64,000 nt of DNA from Gemmatimonas sp. (lineage in GTDB: Bacteria; Gemmatimonadota; Gemmatimonadetes; Gemmatimonadales; Gemmatimonadaceae): contig JAABRO010000001.1 of assembly GCA_011390885.1 (NCBI GenBank), positions 1-64,000 on the forward strand, given 5' to 3'. Below, in pieces: positions 60,091 through 64,000 of this stretch (position 1 is its first letter; the number at the start of each line of letters is the position of its first letter). The position numbers and the translations under genes were made by a program. A model generated the notes under the pieces. That model saw nothing but the letters and a program-made list of their open reading frames with translations, did no database searches and was not told the DNA's origin.

Positions 60091-60831
60091 ATGGTTCGCG
60101 GAATGTTCAGCCTTGCGTTGCTCTCCGGACTGACGGCGCTCGTCGGTCTCGAGCGGCCGGTGGCGCCGGCTTGCGGGCCGGTGGCTGAGAGGGTCGGTCA
60201 TGCCGGCGCGTCGACGCCGCAGGCGGACTCGTCGATGCTCGCGCTCTTCGCCTCGGGCCGCACGTTCCCGGACTTCATGGACGCGTCGACACGCCGATTG
60301 CCCGAGTGGTACGCCTCGGCCGAGCGTGTGGCGATCGCCGATTCGTCGCTGGCGCGCGCCCGTGCCGTTGGCGGCCAGTGGCGACTGCTCGTGGTGGCCG
60401 TCGACACGTGTGGCGACTCGCTGCGTCAGGTGCCGTATGTGGCTCGGCTGGCCGAGCTCGTGCACGGTCTCTCCGTCCGCATCGTCACGCCGAACGCCGG
60501 GGGCGCGGCGGTGCAGGACGCGTATCGCTCGCTCGACGGCCGTCGCGCCACGCCCACCTACGTGCTGCTCGACGAGACGGGCCGCGTGCAGGGGTGCATC
60601 GTGGAGCTGCCGCGACCGCTGCGCCATTGGCTGCACGAGCGCCGAGGACAGGGGACGCGCGAATCCACGCGCGCGCTGGCCGACTCGGCGGTGGCCTGGT
60701 ACACCGCCGATGCCGGTGCCAGCCTCGTGCACGAGGTGGCGGTCATGATGGAGCAGGCGAAGGTGGGCGCACCGCTGTGCGAGCACGGCACGGCCACTGC
60801 CGGCGCCGCGGAGGCAGTCACGGGAGGATGA
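60091..60831 (+). CDS. Secreted thioredoxin-fold-like protein with single cysteine
   Basis: A 246-residue protein with an N-terminal hydrophobic segment (1-20), probably a signal or anchor. The middle resembles a thioredoxin-like domain: WRLLVVAVDTCGDSL near 97-111, and RRATPTYVLLDETG carrying the cis-proline Pro155. Where thioredoxins have CxxC it reads C107-G-D-S, so it is at best monothiol. Other cysteines (28, 169, about 230) could form structural disulfides. The ATG at 60091 has AGGGAGAG eight bases upstream. Function is unknown; an envelope thiol or peroxiredoxin-like role is speculation. Confidence 0.6.
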   Translation: MVRGMFSLALLSGLTALVGLERPVAPACGPVAERVGHAGASTPQADSSMLALFASGRTFPDFMDASTRRLPEWYASAERVAIADSSLARARAVGGQWRLLVVAVDTCGDSLRQVPYVARLAELVHGLSVRIVTPNAGGAAVQDAYRSLDGRRATPTYVLLDETGRVQGCIVELPRPLRHWLHERRGQGTRESTRALADSAVAWYTADAGASLVHEVAVMMEQAKVGAPLCEHGTATAGAAEAVTGG

Positions 60832-60878
60832 CGTCGGCAGCGCTTTGATGCCAGGACTTGCGATGCTCGCAGACAGGT

Positions 60879-60892
60879 TGAGGGATCCCTCA
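60879..60892 (+). promoter_or_regulatory. 14-bp perfect palindrome upstream of radC
   Basis: TGAGGGATCCCTCA lies 16 bases before the radC ATG. It could be an operator, a short hairpin affecting translation, or chance. No -35/-10 could be assigned with confidence. Confidence 0.3.
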
Positions 60893-60908
60893 CCGGAGTC
60901 CCGTCTGC

Positions 60909-61688
60909 ATGTCCGATCGGTCACCTCGCGTCGCCTCGCGCCGTCCCACTACCCCCGGTCCGTCCGCGGCGGTTCCCGTGCCCCCCGCTGGTGAGCCAGC
61001 CCCTCGGGCGCTAACTATTCGAGAGTGGCCCTCGGCCGAGCGACCGCGTGAACGCCTGCGGTCGCTCGGCGCGCAGGCGCTGAGCAGCACCGAGTTGATC
61101 GCGCTGCTGCTCGGCTCTGGCGGTCGGTCCGGGTCGGCGCTCGATTGCGCACGGCGGGTGCTCGACGGATCGGATGGCTCGCTCGGACGTCTCGCGGCCG
61201 CCCCCGTCGGGTCGCTGATGCGTGTGCCGGGGGTCGGGGAAGCACGCGCGGTGGTGGTGCATGCGGCGCTCGAACTCGGGCGCCGCATGGCGTTCGAGGC
61301 GCGGGCGGCCGGCGCAGCACTGCGGTCGCCGCGTGACGTCGTGTCGGCGTTCGCCCCGCGACTACAGGACCTGCCCGTCGAGGAGTTCCACGTGGCCATT
61401 CTGGATACCCAGCATCGACTCGAACGCGACGTGCTCGTCACGCGCGGGCTGCTCGACGCATCGCTGGTCCATCCGCGCGAAGTCTTTCGCGAGGCGATCG
61501 CGGAGCGGGCGGCATCGGTCGTGCTGGTGCACAATCATCCGAGTGGCGACCCGACGCCCTCGGCCGACGACCGCGCGATCACGCAGCAGCTCGTGTCGGC
61601 CGGCCGACTGCTGGACATCCCGGTGCACGATCATGTCATCATTGGTCGAGGGTGCTACGTGAGCTTCGTCGAGGCAGGACTGCTGTGA
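60909..61688 (+). CDS. radC: RadC-family JAB-domain protein
   Basis: A 259-residue protein with helix-hairpin-helix-like N-terminus (GVGEARAV) and the RadC/JAMM metalloprotease-like motif VHNHPSGDPTPSADD. The name reflects an old DNA-repair assignment that is now doubted; the biochemical function is unsettled. Length is normal for the family. The Rel GTG lies over its stop (TGTGA), so the two are likely translated together. Confidence 0.92.
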   Translation: MSDRSPRVASRRPTTPGPSAAVPVPPAGEPAPRALTIREWPSAERPRERLRSLGAQALSSTELIALLLGSGGRSGSALDCARRVLDGSDGSLGRLAAAPVGSLMRVPGVGEARAVVVHAALELGRRMAFEARAAGAALRSPRDVVSAFAPRLQDLPVEEFHVAILDTQHRLERDVLVTRGLLDASLVHPREVFREAIAERAASVVLVHNHPSGDPTPSADDRAITQQLVSAGRLLDIPVHDHVIIGRGCYVSFVEAGLL

Positions 61689-63949
61689 ATCCGGTCACCA
61701 CGCCCTCGGTGTCGCCCGAGCCACCGGGCGTCGGCTCGCCCGCGGTCGAGCTCGCCGAGCGTTCGTTGTCGGGCGCGCGTCCGGCGCTGCACGAGGTCAT
61801 CCCCGGTTTCGTGCCGCGCGCCGAGGGCGACTACGACCGCCTCGACTACGACCTGCTCGTGCGCGCCTATCGCTACACGGAGCGCGCGCACGCCGGCCAG
61901 GTGCGGCACTCGGGGGAGCCGTACGTCTCGCACTGCATCGAGGTGGCGCGCATCCTCGCCGACCTGCAGCTCGACTCGGCGACCGTGGCGTGCGGGCTGC
62001 TGCACGACGTCGTGGAGGACACCGACATCACGGTGGCGGACATCGAGCGCGAGTTCGGCGCGGAGGTCGCGCAGATCGTCGACGGCCTCACGAAGATCGC
62101 CAACCTCCCGCTCACGTCGCGGGAGGACCGCCAGGTCGAGAACTACCGCAAGCTGCTGCTGTCGATCGCCAAGGATGCGCGCGTCATCCTGATCAAGCTG
62201 GCCGACCGGCTGCACAACATGCGCACGCTCGACTGGCTGCCCCCGGAGAAGCGGCGGCGCATCGCGCAGGAGACGCGCGACCTCTACGCGCCGCTCGCGC
62301 ACCGCTTCGGCATGGCCAAGGTGCGCTGGGAACTCGAGGATCTCGCGTTCAAGCACATCGAGCCGGAGGAGTATCGCGCGCTGGCGAAGCTGGTGGCGGC
62401 GAAGCGCGGCGAGCGCGAGACGCTCATCTCGCAGATGGCGGAGCCGCTGCTGCGCCGCCTCACCGAGGCCGGCATTCCGGATGTGGACGTGGGCGGACGG
62501 CCGAAGCACCTGTGGTCGATCTACAAGAAGATGAAGCAGCGCGAGCGGCCGTACGAGGACATCTACGACCTGCTCGCGATTCGCGTGATCGTGCCCAACG
62601 TGCTCGAGTGCTATCACGCGCTCGGCGTGATCCACGACGGCTGGACGCCGGTGCAGGAGCGCATCAAGGACTACATCGCCCAGCCCAAGAGCAACGGCTA
62701 CCAGTCGCTGCACACCACGGTGTTCGGCCCGGGCCGGCAGCTGTTCGAGATCCAGATCCGCACGCGCGAGATGCATCGCACCGCGGAGTTCGGCATCGCG
62801 GCGCACTGGCTCTACAAGGAGCAGGTGGCGGGGAGCGACGAGCTCGACCGGCAGCTGGCGTGGTTCCGGCAGGTGCTGGAGCTGCAACTCGATGCGGAGA
62901 CGCCGGGCGAGTTCCTCGAGTTCCTCAAGCTCGACCTGTACCAGGACGAGATCTTCGTGTTCACCCCAACGGGTGACGTGATCCAGCTGCCCAAGGGCGC
63001 GACGCCGCTCGACTTCGCGTACGCCGTGCACACGCAGGTCGGTTCGCACTGCGCCGGCGCGAAGGTGAACGGCCGCATCGCGCCGCTGTCGCGCGAGCTG
63101 AAGAACTCGGAAACGGTCGAGATCCTCACCAACCCGAATGCGCGGCCGAGTCGCGACTGGCTCGCGCACGTGCGCACGGGGCGCGCGCGCCACAAGATCC
63201 GCCAGTGGCTGCGGCATGAGGAACAGACGTCGGCGGTGCGCCTCGGGCGCGACATTCTCGAGCGCGAGGTCAAGCGGCGGCGCCTGCCGAAGACCGACGA
63301 GGCGGCACTCGGAGCGGCGGCGCGTACGCTGAAGCTCAAGGACGCGACGCACGTGATCGCGTCGATCGGCCAGGGCGACGTGCACGTGATGCAGGTGCTC
63401 AAGCTGCTGCACCCGCAACTCGATTCCGCGCCGGAGCCGGTGAAGGAGCCGAGCACGATCGAGCGCCTCGTGGACCGGGTGCGCGGCACGTCGCGGGGGG
63501 TGCGCATCCAGGGGGCCGATGGCCTGCTCGTGCGCTATGCGCAGTGCTGCCAGCCCGTGCCGGGCGACAAGGTCGTGGGGTACGTGACGCGCGGTCGTGG
63601 CGTCAGCATCCATCGCGGCGACTGCCCGAACCTGCTCTTCCTCGTGAATGAGCCCGAGCGTCGCCTCGAGATCGACTGGCAGGAGGTGGCCGGCGAGCGC
63701 TTCACCGTGCGGCTCGTGCTCGATGGCGTCGACCGGCGTGGGCTCTATGCCGATGTGGCGGCCGCGGTGAGCGCGACGGGCACCGACATTCGCTCGCTCG
63801 AACTGCGCACCACGGACAGCAAGGTGACCGGCGCCGCGCTCGTCGAGGTGGAGAACCTCGCGCACCTCGAGAAGATCATGAAGGCGATGCGCCGCGTGAA
63901 GGGCGTGTCGAGCGTGTCGCGGCGGGAGCGGCTGACGACCGAGGAGTGA
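61685..63949 (+). CDS. rel: Bifunctional (p)ppGpp synthetase/hydrolase (Rel/SpoT)
   Basis: A 754-residue RelA/SpoT homologue. The HD hydrolase domain has His83, His107-Asp108 and EDTD. The synthetase domain has RPKHLWSIYKKM and QPKSNGYQSLHT. The TGS domain starts IFVFTPTGDVIQLP, and zinc-finger and ACT domains follow, with YAQCCQPVPGD and DCPNLL. Retention of the HD residues and the synthetase Gly/Tyr region suggests both hydrolysis and synthesis of (p)ppGpp. The GTG at 61685 overlaps the radC stop. Confidence 0.96.
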   Translation: MNPVTTPSVSPEPPGVGSPAVELAERSLSGARPALHEVIPGFVPRAEGDYDRLDYDLLVRAYRYTERAHAGQVRHSGEPYVSHCIEVARILADLQLDSATVACGLLHDVVEDTDITVADIEREFGAEVAQIVDGLTKIANLPLTSREDRQVENYRKLLLSIAKDARVILIKLADRLHNMRTLDWLPPEKRRRIAQETRDLYAPLAHRFGMAKVRWELEDLAFKHIEPEEYRALAKLVAAKRGERETLISQMAEPLLRRLTEAGIPDVDVGGRPKHLWSIYKKMKQRERPYEDIYDLLAIRVIVPNVLECYHALGVIHDGWTPVQERIKDYIAQPKSNGYQSLHTTVFGPGRQLFEIQIRTREMHRTAEFGIAAHWLYKEQVAGSDELDRQLAWFRQVLELQLDAETPGEFLEFLKLDLYQDEIFVFTPTGDVIQLPKGATPLDFAYAVHTQVGSHCAGAKVNGRIAPLSRELKNSETVEILTNPNARPSRDWLAHVRTGRARHKIRQWLRHEEQTSAVRLGRDILEREVKRRRLPKTDEAALGAAARTLKLKDATHVIASIGQGDVHVMQVLKLLHPQLDSAPEPVKEPSTIERLVDRVRGTSRGVRIQGADGLLVRYAQCCQPVPGDKVVGYVTRGRGVSIHRGDCPNLLFLVNEPERRLEIDWQEVAGERFTVRLVLDGVDRRGLYADVAAAVSATGTDIRSLELRTTDSKVTGAALVEVENLAHLEKIMKAMRRVKGVSSVSRRERLTTEE

Positions 63950-63967
63950 GCGGGCCGCGAGCCGGCC

Positions 63968-63985
63968 GTGCCGATTGCCCGGCAC
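63968..63985 (+). terminator. Weak hairpin after rel
   Basis: GTGCCG (63968-63973) pairs with CGGCAC (63980-63985) over a six-base loop, 18 bases past the rel stop. It is short and not followed by T residues within the window. Confidence 0.35.
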
Positions 63986-64000
63986 CCCGGGTTCGGTAAT

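Noticed and set aside
61655-63985. Long minus-strand frame opposite rel
   Set aside because: Shadow of rel with no family motif; all domains of Rel are on the plus strand.

Overview
The window is GC-rich bacterial chromosome with densely packed, often overlapping genes (many GTG starts placed over the preceding TGA). Alternative complex III, TonB/ExbB/ExbD, BamD and several lipoproteins mark a Gram-negative-type, respiring, non-proteobacterial organism. This set, with zinc-type ribosomal proteins and Gmd/Rmd plus WbpA-like sugar genes, fits Gemmatimonadota best. That assignment is inference from gene content, not a database match. I see no rRNA, insertion sequence, prophage or CRISPR array.

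Layout. 1-2045: end of an alternative complex III operon (actE partial, actF). 2064-2224: tRNA-Ala(UGC) with promoter and hairpin. 2252-5649: a 3-hydroxyisobutyrate dehydrogenase-family protein, a REC-GGDEF-EAL protein and a small heat shock protein. 5884-10805: two overlapping two-component pairs (HK, AAA+ regulator, OmpR regulator, HK). 10846-14449: TonB-ExbB-ExbD-ExbD and a second TonB behind a promoter with 11-bp-spaced repeats. 14462-22221: peptidoglycan salvage genes (BadF-type kinase, Na+ symporter, AmiE-like hydrolase, NagZ, divergent NamZ), interrupted by erpA. 22275-24391: CDP-alcohol phosphatidyltransferase plus myo-inositol-1-phosphate synthase, a likely inositol-phospholipid unit. 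24388-29628: a 2-oxoacid dehydrogenase operon (E1 alpha, E1 beta, E2) with several small unknown genes.

29625-33628: PHP phosphoesterase, SDR with altered catalytic residue, a Cys-rich Rossmann protein, TrxB and an MBL hydrolase. 33731-37041: lipoprotein, AspA, Rrf2 regulator, hypothetical. 37130-37213: tRNA-Leu(CAG). 37337-42050: SmpB, amidase, lipoprotein, PyrD, PyrF. 42287-45630: rpmJ-rpsM-rpsK-rpsD-rpoA-rplQ-rpmB. 45741-55207: nucleotide-sugar genes (Gmd, Rmd, then WbpD-, WbpB-, WbpE- and WbpA-like) with carB inside. 55204-59995: BamD, NadD, SecA. 60091-63949: thioredoxin-like protein, RadC, and Rel.

Themes. Envelope biology dominates: outer-membrane energisation (two TonBs), BAM and Sec export, murein turnover, surface-glycan precursors and possibly inositol lipids. 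Signalling is also well represented (c-di-GMP, (p)ppGpp, two kinases). The most unusual items are the degenerate sigma-54-type activator, the NamZ/NagZ/AmiE-like/symporter/kinase cluster, the inositol-lipid gene pair, and the Cys-rich Rossmann protein at 31232-32020. No stretch longer than 300 bases lacks a gene. The largest gaps (5650-5883 and 42051-42286) hold regulatory elements described below and nothing else I recognise.
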